In this document: piece after piece, positions 44,432 through 52,035 of the stretch
How positions within the stretch are numbered: the first letter of the stretch is position 1
How the letters are laid out: every line of letters begins with the position of its first letter
Source: JBBRHQ01 sp963781345
GTDB taxonomy: Bacteria > Actinomycetota > Thermoleophilia > Solirubrobacterales > 70-9
Assembly (NCBI GenBank): GCA_963781345.1
Contig: CAWAFQ010000010.1
Span: 1 to 63,448 of the forward strand
Direction: 5' to 3'
DNA: 63,448 nt
Program-made: the position numbers and the translations under genes
Notes under the pieces: model-generated
Told to the model about the DNA's origin: nothing
The model's input: only the letters and a program-made list of their open reading frames with translations
The model's database searches: none

Positions 44432-45029
44432 ACAGATAACACGCCAGATCGAGGGCGTCTGCACGTCGGTATCGCAGCGGCCCGACAGCAACTGGACGGA
44501 GTACGAGATCGACATCGGTCGCCAGTACCCGGTCAAGCTGTCCACCTCGAAAGACGACGTGAAGGAGATGATCCGAGGGGTCGGCACGCAAAGGGCCGTC
44601 TGGACGTTCTCGGAGTCGGACGGCAACCCGAATCCGCACCGGCCCGGCACCTTCTACAAGAACCGCTGGGTGTTCAAGGCCGAGGCGGGCGGCACGCTCG
44701 ACCCGAGCCTCGCCCAGCAGCCGGGGCAACAGACCCTGTCAAATGCCCCGGCAGGTGGGGGCGTTTCAGGGGGCCAAATGCCCCGCATCCGACGATCGCG
44801 CCGAATCCATCGAGCGGCAGGTGATCCTGAAGTCGGCATTTCCCGTTTTCCGACCTGTTCACGGGCGAGAACGAGGCACGACCAGTTCTTCGCCTTCCTC
44901 GACCGCCTCGACGACTGGATGGGCCGGGAGCGGAAGGCCGAGAAGGCGACCGAAGAGGCCACCCCTGCGGGGCAAACGACCACCCCGGATGCCCCGCCGG
45001 AGAACGACGATTCCGACATCCCCTTCTAG
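44424..45029 (+). CDS. Single-stranded DNA-binding-like protein
   Basis: About 200 residues. The N-terminus (ITRQIEGVCTSVSQRPDSNW, EYEIDIGRQYPVKLSTSKDD) is an OB-type beta barrel. After indels near 44770 and 44870 come ESIERQVILKSA, then DLFTGENEA and HDQFFAFLDRLDDWMG, and the acidic tail ends DDSDIPF, the classic SSB C-terminal peptide that recruits partner proteins. It protects ssDNA in replication or recombination. Two copies of CAAATGCCCCG lie inside the gene. Confidence 0.65.
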   Translation: MSEQITRQIEGVCTSVSQRPDSNWTEYEIDIGRQYPVKLSTSKDDVKEMIRGVGTQRAVWTFSESDGNPNPHRPGTFYKNRWVFKAEAGGTLDPSLAQQPGQQTLSNAPAGGGVSGGQMPRIRRSRRIHRAAGDPEVGISRFPTCSRARTRHDQFFAFLDRLDDWMGRERKAEKATEEATPAGQTTTPDAPPENDDSDIPF

Positions 45030-45033
45030 CTCG

Positions 45034-45234
45034 ATGGAACCCGTCCTGACCCATGACGAGATCCAGATCGTGCGCCTGATCGCGGAAGGGCTGACCCGCT
45101 GGGCAATCGCAGAGCGGATCGGTGCCGCCGAGTCTGATGTGCGGGCCGTGATCCGGCGTCTCTGCGCCCTCTACGACTGCAACATGCGCGACCTACCCGA
45201 TTGCGTCGGCCTGCCCGACGAGGAGGATGACTGA
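45034..45234 (+). CDS. LuxR-type HTH DNA-binding protein
   Basis: 66 residues: LTHDEIQIVRLIAEGLTRWA then IAERIGAAESDVRAVIRRLC, the four-helix GerE/LuxR domain (LTxxExxVxxLIxEGxxxxxIA). It lacks a receiver or ligand domain, as in small phage regulators. Intact. A likely transcription factor for this operon or its neighbours. Confidence 0.65.
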   Translation: MEPVLTHDEIQIVRLIAEGLTRWAIAERIGAAESDVRAVIRRLCALYDCNMRDLPDCVGLPDEEDD

Positions 45235-45455
45235 TGGATCGAGACGACATTCAGCAGCACCGCCACGCGGCTCGTTTCACCGCCATCGGCCTCTCGATCT
45301 TTCACGAGGAGATGCGGAAGGCGGGCCTGCCGCGGCTCGTCGCGGGGGCGCTCACGATCGAGCATTACCGGATGCTGATGCGGCCCGACTTCGCAGACGA
45401 GATCGCCGAGGCGATGAGCCGGATGCAGCAGGCCGAGCAGGACGACGATGACTAG
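45234..45455 (+). CDS. Small hypothetical protein
   Basis: 73 residues, ATG 45234 overlapping TGA. Helical, acidic end (MQQAEQDDDD). DDIQQHRHAARFTAIGLSIF. No family recognised. Confidence 0.5.
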   Translation: MDRDDIQQHRHAARFTAIGLSIFHEEMRKAGLPRLVAGALTIEHYRMLMRPDFADEIAEAMSRMQQAEQDDDD

Positions 45456-45743
45456 GGCACGCACGATCCGTGACGATCTTTGGGATGAGTTGGCCGCGAA
45501 CTTCGGCGAGCCGCGCACGAAGACGGAGCGGAGCCAGTTCGGCAAGGTCGTCGGCGAGCTGCTCGAGGCGGGGGCGAACGTGGAAGAGACGAGGGCCGCC
45601 TGCGTCTACGTGCAGGCGGCCTTCGACAACCCGTCCGTGTTCGCGGTGACCAAGTGGTTCACGGCCGCCCAGCGGCCCACCAGGGGCCGGGTGTCGCCGC
45701 AGGAGGCGGCGTTGCAACAGCTACGAGGGGGAGACGCGAATGA
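45448..45743 (+). CDS. Hypothetical helical protein
   Basis: ATG 45448 inside the end of the previous gene. RTIRDDLWDELAANFGEPRT, KTERSQFGKVVGELLEAGAN and VEETRAACVYVQAAF, about 97 residues, resembling small phage proteins that pair with helicase-loading genes (resemblance only). A one-base shift near 45720 places the stop at TGA 45741-45743. Confidence 0.45.
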
Positions 45744-45921
45744 GCGACGAGGTCTACAAGGTGCTGGGCTACGCGAGGGAGACTCGTACCCGCGTCCGTC
45801 GCCACCGACAGACTGCGTGCCGTCCGGGCCTGGCAGGAGGACGCCCATTTCATCGTCGGCTCGACCCGCGACGCTGATAGCCGAGATGCAGGACGCCTGC
45901 CTCCGGCTCGCCCCGCTCTGA
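45740..45921 (+). CDS. Small hypothetical protein
   Basis: ATG 45740. MSDEVYKVLGYARETRTRV, then after a shift near 45800 ATDRLRAVRAWQEDAHFIVG and, after another near 45870, LIAEMQDACLRLAPL. About 59 residues. Soluble. Function unknown. Confidence 0.4.
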
Positions 45922-46078
45922 ACGAGGAAGACATCGCCGCCCGCCGCTACCGGGCGAGACGAGCAGGCGAGGGTGCTGCGCCAGCAGGAGCTGGCGGCGA
46001 AGATGGCCGACACGACGGGCCGCACACCGAGGAGGCAGCCGCCTTCGCGGCGAAGGCAGCGATCGCATGGCCGGGTGA
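45919..46078 (+). CDS. Small hypothetical protein, frame-disrupted
   Basis: NEEDIAARRYRARRA, VLRQQELAAKMADTTGRTP and EAAAFAAKAAIAWPG are coding-like pieces in different frames; no clean start codon. About 50 residues, helical. Ends at the GTGA onto the next gene. Confidence 0.3.
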
Positions 46079-46266
46079 CGACCGAGGATGTCCGCCAGGT
46101 GCAGCAGATCATCCGCTTCTGGCCGCCGGACGATCGGGCCTGGTGGCGGGCGCTATTGGAGCATCATCCGCAGGAGGCGCTGAAGCTGATCCCCCTGATC
46201 CGGCTCGGTGCCTACCCGTCCGGGGCGGGCGCTATAGTTGCGCCTTCCGAGCAGGAGGAGCGATGA
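46075..46266 (+). CDS. Small hypothetical protein
   Basis: GTG 46075, 63 residues. TTEDVRQVQQIIRFWPPDDR, AWWRALLEHHPQEALKLIPL. Trp-rich helix pair. It contains the next promoter-like element near its end and overlaps the next ATG. Function unknown. Confidence 0.45.
   Translation: MTTEDVRQVQQIIRFWPPDDRAWWRALLEHHPQEALKLIPLIRLGAYPSGAGAIVAPSEQEER
46231..46239 (+). promoter_or_regulatory. GCTATAGTT promoter-like element
   Basis: TATAGT 46233-46238, then a 24-base leader with AGGAGG before ATG 46263. The element lies inside the end of the upstream gene. Context GCGGGC-GCTATAGTT as in other copies. Confidence 0.5.
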
Positions 46267-46535
46267 AGATCACGGAGTACCGCTGGCTGACGGCGGGCTA
46301 CAACATCGAGGAAGGGGAGGGCCAGAAGGTGTCCCCGGAGGGGCTGCCGGTGTTCAAGCCGGACGGCACCCCGGAGCTGGAGAAGATCACGGTGTTGGTC
46401 CTGATCCGCCAGACCGAGCACGAGCAGGAGATCCTGCGGATCCCGTTCAGCGACAACATCCGCAAGAAACTGGCGAGCGACCTGATGGGCGGGATCGTGG
46501 TCGCGAGGCCGGGTGACATGAGGGGGATGCTGTGA
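46263..46535 (+). CDS. Small hypothetical protein
   Basis: 90 residues, AGGAGG before ATG 46263. MKITEYRWLTAGYNIEEGEG, ITVLVLIRQTEHEQEILRIP and GGIVVARPGDMRGML. A strand-rich protein with intact frame. No family recognised. Confidence 0.55.
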   Translation: MKITEYRWLTAGYNIEEGEGQKVSPEGLPVFKPDGTPELEKITVLVLIRQTEHEQEILRIPFSDNIRKKLASDLMGGIVVARPGDMRGML

Positions 46536-47017
46536 CGAGAGATGACGCTGTGACGATCGTCTCGATGATCGTCTACGGCTGGCCCGGCGCTGCCTGGGAG
46601 GCCGAGCGGATGGAAGCCTACGTCGATGCGATCATGCCGCTCGACGCGGCGATCACCTCCAGGGCTGTCGGCCGCGCCCGCAACGAGCTGAAGTACCGGC
46701 CCTCGGTCGCCGAGCTGCGCGAGTTCGTCCAGATCGAGCGCCGCCTCTCGGAGTCCGAGGAGGCCCGCTACGTGCTGCCCGACCGGCCGGAGCAACCCGA
46801 CTGGGTCAAACGCTGGGAGCGTGCTCGGGCAGCCGGGGATATGCGCCCCTTCCCCGAGCAGATGAACGCGATGGACGCGCTCGCCCGCCAGACGGCCGAG
46901 GATTACAGGGTCTACGCACCGCCCGAGCACCCGCTCAACGACCGCGAGCACTGGGTTCAAGACGACGAATATCTGGAGGGAGAGGCCGAACCCCCCGCTA
47001 TAGTTGAACCACTATGA
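46532..47017 (+). CDS. Putative helicase-loader-like replication protein
   Basis: 161 residues, intact. The N-terminal half (VSMIVYGWPGAAWEAERMEA, YVDAIMPLDAAITSRAVGRA, YRPSVAELREFVQIERRLSE) follows the helix pattern and W/P positions of phage replisome loader/inhibitor domains of the G40P type. The C-terminus is acidic. It would load a replicative helicase, which is not in the window. Assignment by pattern only. Confidence 0.4.
   Translation: MTRDDAVTIVSMIVYGWPGAAWEAERMEAYVDAIMPLDAAITSRAVGRARNELKYRPSVAELREFVQIERRLSESEEARYVLPDRPEQPDWVKRWERARAAGDMRPFPEQMNAMDALARQTAEDYRVYAPPEHPLNDREHWVQDDEYLEGEAEPPAIVEPL
46997..47005 (+). promoter_or_regulatory. GCTATAGTT promoter-like element
   Basis: TATAGT 46999-47004 with nine bases to ATG 47014; located within the last codons of the upstream gene. 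No Shine-Dalgarno precedes ATG 47014, so a near-leaderless transcript is likely. Confidence 0.5.
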
Positions 47018-47379
47018 CAGGGAGAAAAGACCTTCTCGTCTACGACGTGCCGCCCGAGATCAGGGACGCGCTCGTGGCCGACGCCTACGCCCAGAACGTC
47101 TCGATCAACGAACGCGCCGTCTCGATCCTCTGCGCCCACTACAAGGTCAAGCACACCCCGTCCGAGGTGCCTTTCACGGCCGACAAGGGCGGCGAGAACC
47201 TCTCGATCCGGGGCGGCGCGAAGCTGCACCGGAAGATCGACATCGACCGTGCGCGGCGGGGCGGGGGAACCCTGCGCGGGATCGTGCTCGAACGGCTCGC
47301 GCTCCACTACGGGCTAGAGCCACCACCGATCGGCCGTCGGCCGCGTCGGACTACCAGTGAAGGGGGAGTCCATGTCTGA
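47014..47379 (+). CDS. Ribbon-helix-helix-like DNA-binding protein
   Basis: 121 residues. DLLVYDVPPEIRDALVADAY followed by NVSINERAVSILCAHYKV is an Arc/MetJ-type strand-helix-helix; a second similar unit may follow (IDIDRARRGGGTLRGIVLER). Basic C-terminus. It may be an operator-binding regulator of one of the nearby promoters. Intact frame. Confidence 0.5.
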   Translation: MTGRKDLLVYDVPPEIRDALVADAYAQNVSINERAVSILCAHYKVKHTPSEVPFTADKGGENLSIRGGAKLHRKIDIDRARRGGGTLRGIVLERLALHYGLEPPPIGRRPRRTTSEGGVHV

Positions 47380-47683
47380 GACAGCGACCGAGCAGGTCGG
47401 GGCGAGCGTCCCGAACGTACCTGCGTCACCTGGAGAGGCCGCCGCAGCGAAGTCGAAGCAGAAGCCGACCGAGTACCACATCCTGAAGCTGTCCACCTCA
47501 GCCGGGGCGAACGAGAGCTGGACGGTTCACGCCCGCAACGTCGAGGCCCAGGGCGCGGAGGCGGCGATCCGCAAGTCGGTCACCGAGTCCGATTCCTCGC
47601 AGACGTTCGTGGCGGTGCCGTCGCGCTCGTTCCAGCCGATCACGCTGACCGTGGAGACGAAGACGCAGCTCGTCCTGAGCTGA
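47372..47683 (+). CDS. Conserved-type small phage protein
   Basis: 103 residues from ATG 47372, with AAGGGGGAG upstream. The N-terminus is Ala/Pro-rich and disordered; YHILKLSTSAGANESWTVHA then RNVEAQGAEAAIRKSVTESD form a small alpha/beta domain seen in actinophage early operons (recollection). Intact. Confidence 0.5.
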   Translation: MSETATEQVGASVPNVPASPGEAAAAKSKQKPTEYHILKLSTSAGANESWTVHARNVEAQGAEAAIRKSVTESDSSQTFVAVPSRSFQPITLTVETKTQLVLS

Positions 47684-47895
47684 TGTCCCTCTTCGACGAC
47701 GGCGAGTTCATCGTCTGCCGGATCTGCCTCGGCTCGGGCCGCTACTGGGACGACGACCACGGCTGGCGCGACTGCCCCAACGCCACCGGGCCGGGGCATC
47801 GGAGGCGCCCGCTGCCGTCCCCTGATGACGACCGGCTAGGACCTTCCACGGCCCCGACGCGGAGCGGGCGGCCGAGCCGAACGGCGAGGGGATGA
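47683..47895 (+). CDS. Small zinc-finger-like protein
   Basis: 70 residues. EFIVCRICLGSGRYWDDDHG and WRDCPNATGPGH resemble a DnaJ-type CxxCxGxG zinc finger. The C-terminal basic, Ser/Arg-rich part may be out of frame after about 47825. Starts at the stop of the previous gene (TGATG). Confidence 0.45.
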   Translation: MSLFDDGEFIVCRICLGSGRYWDDDHGWRDCPNATGPGHRRRPLPSPDDDRLGPSTAPTRSGRPSRTARG

Positions 47896-48178
47896 AGCGG
47901 GCGCTGCGGGCGGCACGGTGCAGCCGTGGAGGTCGACCGCTGATGCCGGCTGCCGCATGCAGCGACTGCCGAGGACGTGCTCTCGACCTGCGGATGCGGC
48001 TCGTCAACGGCATTGGCCTGCGCGCGAGTTGCCCAGCGAGGGTCAGGATCGTACAACGTGATCGGGGGCTGGACGAGTGGCAAGGCCAAGGCCGGGCAGA
48101 TCTACCTGGCGTGGCAGCCTGCAAAAGAGCGAGCGCCCCGAGCGCCACGGCAACCTCGAGAGGGGTGGACGCGGTCGA
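47896..48178 (+). other. Unresolved coding interval
   Basis: All three frames hold partly coding-like pieces, for example CGCGSSTALACARVAQRGSG and SYNVIGGWTSGKAKAGQIYL (from about 47977). Frame errors prevent a clear gene; one or two small proteins probably lie here. Confidence 0.3.
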
Positions 48179-48421
48179 ATGCCGCGTGAGGACGCCTTCG
48201 CGAAGGGCCAGCGGCTCCTGACCGAGGGCCGGCTCGTCGTGCGCAAGGTAGGCGACCCTGGCAAGCCGCGTCTGATCGTGGCAGAGTGCCGGGGTGACTC
48301 CGGTTCCATCTACACCCTGGGCTGGGATCCGAAAAAAGAAGAGTGGCGCTGCACCTGCCCAGAGATGCGTGGCGCGTGCTCGCATCTCGCGGCCTTGAAG
48401 CTGGTCGTGATCCGTGAGTGA
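48179..48421 (+). CDS. SWIM zinc-finger protein
   Basis: 80 residues. MPREDAFAKGQRLLTEGRLV, then GDSGSIYTLGWDPKKEEWRC and CTCPEMRGACSHLAALKLV, the CxC...CxH pattern of SWIM domains, which bind DNA or proteins. Intact. It overlaps the next GTG. Phage SWIM proteins often accompany nuclease/recombination genes. Confidence 0.65.
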   Translation: MPREDAFAKGQRLLTEGRLVVRKVGDPGKPRLIVAECRGDSGSIYTLGWDPKKEEWRCTCPEMRGACSHLAALKLVVIRE

Positions 48422-49001
48422 GGAACGGCCGGGCCGCTCTGCTGAGTTGCTGCTGCGGAAGCTGCGCGATCTCGGCGTGGCGACTGACACCTCGCTCGAC
48501 CTTCCCCTCTCGATCACCTACCCCCAGTTCGAGGCGCTCGGGGTGGCAATCGCAGCCGACTACCGACGCCTGATCTGGCTTCTCTCCGACTGGATGAACC
48601 AGGGCGAGGAGCTGTTCAAGGACAAGCTCTACCAGGCCGTCGAGGCGACCGGCCTCAACTACCACACGCTCCAGAACTACGCACGCACCGCGAGGCAGGT
48701 GCCCTCGGAGCGCCGCCTGGCCGGGGTGCCCTTCACAGTTCACACCGAGGTAGCGCCGTTGGAGCCGGAGCAGCAGACCCTGTGGCTGGAGACGGCAAAG
48801 AAAAATGCCTGGAAACGGGATGAATTACGAGCGAAGCTGCGGCCGGTGAAGCAGCTCCCTCCCCACGCGGGCGTGGGAAATGGAAACGTGGAGGATGCCG
48901 CTCGCGAGGTCGTGCGCTCGGCAAAAAAATACGGCAACGACTTCCTCGTTCAGCGCCCCTCCTTCGTGCAGCTCTGCGCCGCACTGGGCGAGGAGGTATG
49001 A
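48414..49001 (+). CDS. Conserved actinobacterial/phage-type protein (HTH-like)
   Basis: 195 residues, intact. LIWLLSDWMNQGEELFKDKL, YQAVEATGLNYHTLQNYART and VHTEVAPLEPEQQTLWLETA match a recurrent module in actinobacterial and phage proteins (W-DW-x-GE...Y..A...TG...L....A...H..VA.L....Q..WL), thought to be DNA-associated. The function is not established. Confidence 0.5.
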   Translation: MSEERPGRSAELLLRKLRDLGVATDTSLDLPLSITYPQFEALGVAIAADYRRLIWLLSDWMNQGEELFKDKLYQAVEATGLNYHTLQNYARTARQVPSERRLAGVPFTVHTEVAPLEPEQQTLWLETAKKNAWKRDELRAKLRPVKQLPPHAGVGNGNVEDAAREVVRSAKKYGNDFLVQRPSFVQLCAALGEEV

Positions 49002-49047
49002 GGAGATCACCAAATCGAGATCGCCCATCATAATCAAGTTGGGAGTA

Positions 49048-49068
49048 TGTTGTCCAGGGTAGACAACA
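49048..49068. promoter_or_regulatory. Palindromic operator candidate
   Basis: TGTTGTC-N7-GACAACA, a perfect 7-bp inverted repeat ending one base before GTG 49069 of the nuclease gene, in a locally AT-richer stretch (TAATCAAG, TATGTT). The place fits a repressor site covering the promoter or start codon. Confidence 0.5.
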
Positions 49069-49377
49069 GTGAACGGGAAGCAGCTCTCGGACGCTGCCGT
49101 CGAGCTGGCCCACCTGCGCGGCTACATGGTCGCCCACTTCACGAACGTCCAGGACGCCCGCGGCTTCTACCGCACCTCCTACGCCTACGACGCCAAAGGC
49201 TTCCCCGACCTGATCCTGGTCGGCCCGAAAGTGCTGGCGATCGAGGCGAAGGGCGACAGCGACCGGCTCTCGATCGAGCAGCGGCTCTGGCTCGACGCCT
49301 TCGAGGCGGCCGGGGTGCAGACGCTCGTGCTGACGACGAAGGCGTACAAGCTGGGTGCCCTGGAGGCGCTCCTTTGA
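49069..49377 (+). CDS. VRR-NUC domain nuclease
   Basis: 102 residues, intact. KGFPDLILVGPKVLAIEAKG holds the D...ExK catalytic core, followed by LSIEQRLWLDAFEAAGVQTL, as in small stand-alone VRR-NUC proteins. These metal-dependent nucleases act on DNA branches or ends in replication and recombination. Preceded by a palindrome; followed by an HNH gene with a TTGA overlap. Confidence 0.8.
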   Translation: MNGKQLSDAAVELAHLRGYMVAHFTNVQDARGFYRTSYAYDAKGFPDLILVGPKVLAIEAKGDSDRLSIEQRLWLDAFEAAGVQTLVLTTKAYKLGALEALL

Positions 49378-49731
49378 CATTCCGCCCCGATCCGAAGCCC
49401 GCGAAGCGGATCAGAGGACCCGAACGGTCGCCAAGCGGATGCACGTCCGGGGCGTGACCTGCGTCCTCTGCGGCAAGCGCGGCTCGCTCCACCACGTCTA
49501 CCCTCGCGGCCAGGGTGGTGACGACGTGCCGGAGAACATGGTCGGCCTCTGCGGCGACGGGGTTTCGGGCCACCACGGCCGGATCGAGCACAACGATGTC
49601 GAAACGAGGGTCGCCGTGGGCGAATACCTGAAGGCGAAGCGGCCCGACACGGTGCTCTACTTGCAGTACAAGCTGGGATTCGAGGAGGGAAACGAATGGC
49701 TGGCACAACGGTTCTTCTGGCCGCCCCCTAA
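49374..49731 (+). CDS. HNH endonuclease
   Basis: TTG 49374 (LTFRPDPKPAKRIRGPE), a shift near 49430, then MHVRGVTCVLCGKRGSLHHV, YPRGQGGDDVPENMVGLCGD and GHHGRIEHN: the HNH beta-beta-alpha metal site with an accessory CxxC. If one C is added to the CCCCC run at 49724-49728, the gene ends naturally in WPPP and the overlapping next gene is also restored. It may nick DNA for packaging or recombination. Confidence 0.7.
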
Positions 49732-49964
49732 CCGAGCGGCAGCGGGGTGTCCTGCTGGCGATAGACGAGTTCCACTCCGAGCACGGTTACGCGCCGACGG
49801 TGGACGAGGTGCGGGCGATGGTCGGCCTCGCTTCCAAGAGCACCGTCCACGACCATCTCGTCAGCCTGCGCGACAGTGGCTACGTCACCTGGGCCGAGGA
49901 TTCATTCCGCACGCTTGTCCTGACACCGGCTGCCAGGGGCGCTATAGTTAGGGGTTCCGACTAG
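49695..49964 (+). CDS. LexA-type HTH DNA-binding protein
   Basis: With one C restored near 49728, ATG 49695 gives MAGTTVLLAAPLTERQRGVL, LAIDEFHSEHGYAPTVDEVR and VGLASKSTVHDHLVSLRDSG, the N-terminal winged helix of LexA (YxPTxxEIxxxxGLxSxSTVxxHLxxLxxxG). There is no C-terminal peptidase domain, so it is not a self-cleaving LexA. It could recognise the palindrome before the VRR-NUC gene 630 bp upstream (inference). Confidence 0.65.
   Translation, partial: NGWHNGSSGRPLTERQRGVLLAIDEFHSEHGYAPTVDEVRAMVGLASKSTVHDHLVSLRDSGYVTWAEDSFRTLVLTPAARGAIVRGSD
49941..49949 (+). promoter_or_regulatory. GCTATAGTT promoter-like element
   Basis: TATAGT 49943-49948 lies inside the end of the LexA-like gene. A 29-base leader with GAGGGGATGAG precedes ATG 49978. 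Confidence 0.5.
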
Positions 49965-49977
49965 CCGAGGGGATGAG

Positions 49978-50046
49978 ATGCAGAAGATCCGGGTCTATGA
50001 CCCCAAAGGGGACTTCACGATCGAGGTTCCCGACGACGCAAAGTGA
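49978..50046 (+). CDS. 22-residue peptide
   Basis: ATG 49978 encodes MQKIRVYDPKGDFTIEVPDD and AK, then TGA overlapping the next GTG. A Shine-Dalgarno-like GAGGGG is present. A tiny two-strand peptide; it may be a true small protein or a leader. Confidence 0.4.
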   Translation: MQKIRVYDPKGDFTIEVPDDAK

Positions 50047-50299
50047 CGTTCGGCTACTTCAACCCGACGGCGGCGCGGTTCTCGGGCGAGCAGGGCGGTC
50101 GCGAGTTCGATCGCCACGCCCCCAACGTGGCCCGCCAGACGGCGCTGCGGATCTACGCCGGGGCCGTCTCGAAGAAGAACCAGATCGCCTGCTTCATGGG
50201 CGTCAGCGGCTACCGCTACGAGACGATGAAGGTCGTCCGGCTGGAAGAGGCCGTCACGATCATCCGCTCCTTCACCGACGACCCCGAGACGGGCGATGA
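50043..50299 (+). CDS. Small hypothetical protein
   Basis: GTG 50043. MTFGYFNPTAARFSGEQGGR, ARQTALRIYAGAVSKKNQIA then CFMGVSGYRYETMKVVRLEE, with basic helical content. Its true end is unclear: the frame continues into the next genes, while a TGA at 50297-50299 in another frame would give the usual ATGA overlap. Confidence 0.45.
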
Positions 50300-50364
50300 T
50301 GGAAGACAACACCCGCCGCGAGCAGGTCTTGAAGGCGATCCCCGAAAAGGGTGCGTATTCGTGA
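50296..50364 (+). CDS. Possible 22-residue peptide
   Basis: ATG 50296 encodes MMEDNTRREQVLKAIPEKGA and YS, with stop-start overlaps on both sides. It could also be the true C-terminus of the previous gene after a frame correction. Confidence 0.3.
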   Translation: MMEDNTRREQVLKAIPEKGAYS

Positions 50365-50807
50365 GCGAGCCGGGGATGGAGCTGGTCGTACCGGGGATCG
50401 GGGAGGTCGTCGCGCTCGACGACGCCAGGCAGGTCGCTTTCGCGCTCGACGCGATCCGCGACCTGGAAAGGCAGTTCCGCTCGATCAAGACGGAGCTGAC
50501 CGCGGCCCTCGTCTACGCCTCCCAGCGGGAGGGCGTGAAAACGCTCCATCTCGAAGGCGGGATCTCGGCCGTCATCAAGTCCGGCACCGAGGTCGAGTAC
50601 GACGCCGAGGCGATCGAGCACGGACTCCGCGAGGCCGGGATGCCGGAAGCCCGGATCCGCGAGATCGTGGTCGAGACGGTCAGCTACAAGGTGGCGGCCG
50701 TGAAGGCGAAGCAGGCGGCGGCGGCGAACCCGGTCTACGGCGAGGTGATCGAGGCGTGCCGCTCCGAGGTCGAGAAGCCGCCCTACGTGACGATCTCGCG
50801 CAAGTGA
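50361..50807 (+). CDS. Gp157-like helical protein
   Basis: GTG 50361, 148 residues, intact. DLERQFRSIKTELTAALVYA, LEGGISAVIKSGTEVEYDAE and VETVSYKVAAVKAKQAAAAN resemble the siphovirus Gp157 pattern (helical segment followed by a GGxxxxIxxGxxVxYD-type strand and KVA...KA). Gp157 of Streptococcus phages is linked to phage resistance; here the role is unknown. Confidence 0.45.
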   Translation: MSEPGMELVVPGIGEVVALDDARQVAFALDAIRDLERQFRSIKTELTAALVYASQREGVKTLHLEGGISAVIKSGTEVEYDAEAIEHGLREAGMPEARIREIVVETVSYKVAAVKAKQAAAANPVYGEVIEACRSEVEKPPYVTISRK

Positions 50808-51027
50808 GCGACCCGGCGACGAGAACGACTGGCGGGTGCCGCCCGACCCGCCATCGACCAGGGTGGGGACATCAGAGGACATCTACGAGGTGACCCTCTA
50901 CGGCCGCGGCGGGGCCACTGATCTACAGGGCGCTGTTCCCCGTCGGCGACGAGCTTCAGCTACGTCTGTCCGTCCCGCTACGAGCGGGATGCTCGTCTAC
51001 GGCTTCGAGATCAAGCTGATCTCGTGA
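50804..51027 (+). CDS. Small hypothetical protein, frame-disrupted
   Basis: GTG 50804. GDENDWRVPPDPPSTRVGTS, EDIYEVTLYG, then after shifts near 50915 LIYRALFPVGDELQLRLSVP and LRAGMLVYGFEIKLIS. About 73 residues, beta-rich. Overlaps the next GTG. Confidence 0.4.
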
Positions 51028-51200
51028 ACGACGACGCGACCGCCGTCACCTGCCCCCTCTGCGACGGCGACGGGATCGTCTCCCGTGACGAGCTGGAGCG
51101 GCCGGGGATCAGCGGCAACCTGCTCGGCCTCGCCATCGCCCTCTTCTACGGGTTCGCGCTCGGCCTGCTCGCGATGGGCATCATCTGGTGGCTGACCTAG
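51024..51200 (+). CDS. Zinc-knuckle plus transmembrane pe­ptide
   Basis: 58 residues: AVTCPLCDGDGIVSRDELE (CxxC with DxG) then LLGLAIALFYGFALGLLAMG and IIWWLT, one hydrophobic span. A small membrane protein with a cytoplasmic zinc knuckle. Intact. Confidence 0.5.
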   Translation: MNDDATAVTCPLCDGDGIVSRDELERPGISGNLLGLAIALFYGFALGLLAMGIIWWLT

Positions 51201-51254
51201 CACTTCCGCCCGCTCACGTAGCGTTAGGGGCGACACCCAACGTAAGGGGGAAGC

Positions 51255-52035
51255 ATGGCTCCGGTCTGGAAGGCGAACACGGTCGCCGAGTGGGGCGACA
51301 TCGAGTACGTCGGCGTCAACAAGCCCGGCCCGCCGATCTCCGAACGCGCCACGACCGAGACGAACCGGGACGGGGCCAAGCCGCCCCGAGGCTTCCCGTC
51401 CTACGTGCGGCTGCTCCTGAAGCCCGGCGACCAGTACATGAGCACCTCCGGCTTCCGCATCCTGATGCGCCAGTACAAGGGGGCGCTGCGGAAGAAGCGG
51501 CTCGGCGACAAGGCGGCCTACACCTACTCCCTGAACACGCCACCCTCGACGCCAGGCAACGCGAACATCTGGGTGGCAGGGCCGGAATGGCACCACGATG
51601 GCGGCAAGGTCGCGCCCTCGCACGGCTTCATCTACCGCGACAACTTCGCCCAGGACGTGCGTGGCGGCACCGAGGCAAACGCTCACACCTACGTCGATGC
51701 CAGCTACTTTCCCGGCTACGCCCACGACGAGTGGTATTCGCTCGCCACCTACACGATCTTCGACGTTGCCCCCAAAGGCCATTATCGAGTTGTGGGGGGC
51801 GCGTTGCAAGACCGACAAGCAGATGACGCGCCTGATCTACGCGCCGAACATCGGCACGATGTACTCGGACTTCCCGGCCGTCTACCTGCTGTTCGGCCTC
51901 TACGCCAGCACCAGCCTCGACCACGAGATGATGCTGCGGGTCGCCGCGGCCTCCGAGCACGCAACCCTCGACGAGGCGAAGGCGTACATCCTGCCCGACC
52001 CTGGAAGGGAGCGCCGTGCCCGTGCCGACGCCTGA
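51255..52035 (+). CDS. Unrecognised 259-residue protein
   Basis: A TAGCGT box (about 51219-51224) and GGGGGAAG precede ATG 51255. MAPVWKANTVAEWGDIEYVG, FPSYVRLLLKPGDQYMSTSG, WVAGPEWHHDGGKVAPSHGF, then after a shift at CCCAAAGG near 51775 IIELWGARCKTDKQMTRLIY and HEMMLRVAAASEHATLDEAK. His-rich middle (EWHHDGG). No family is recognised; the His cluster could bind metal. Confidence 0.45.
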
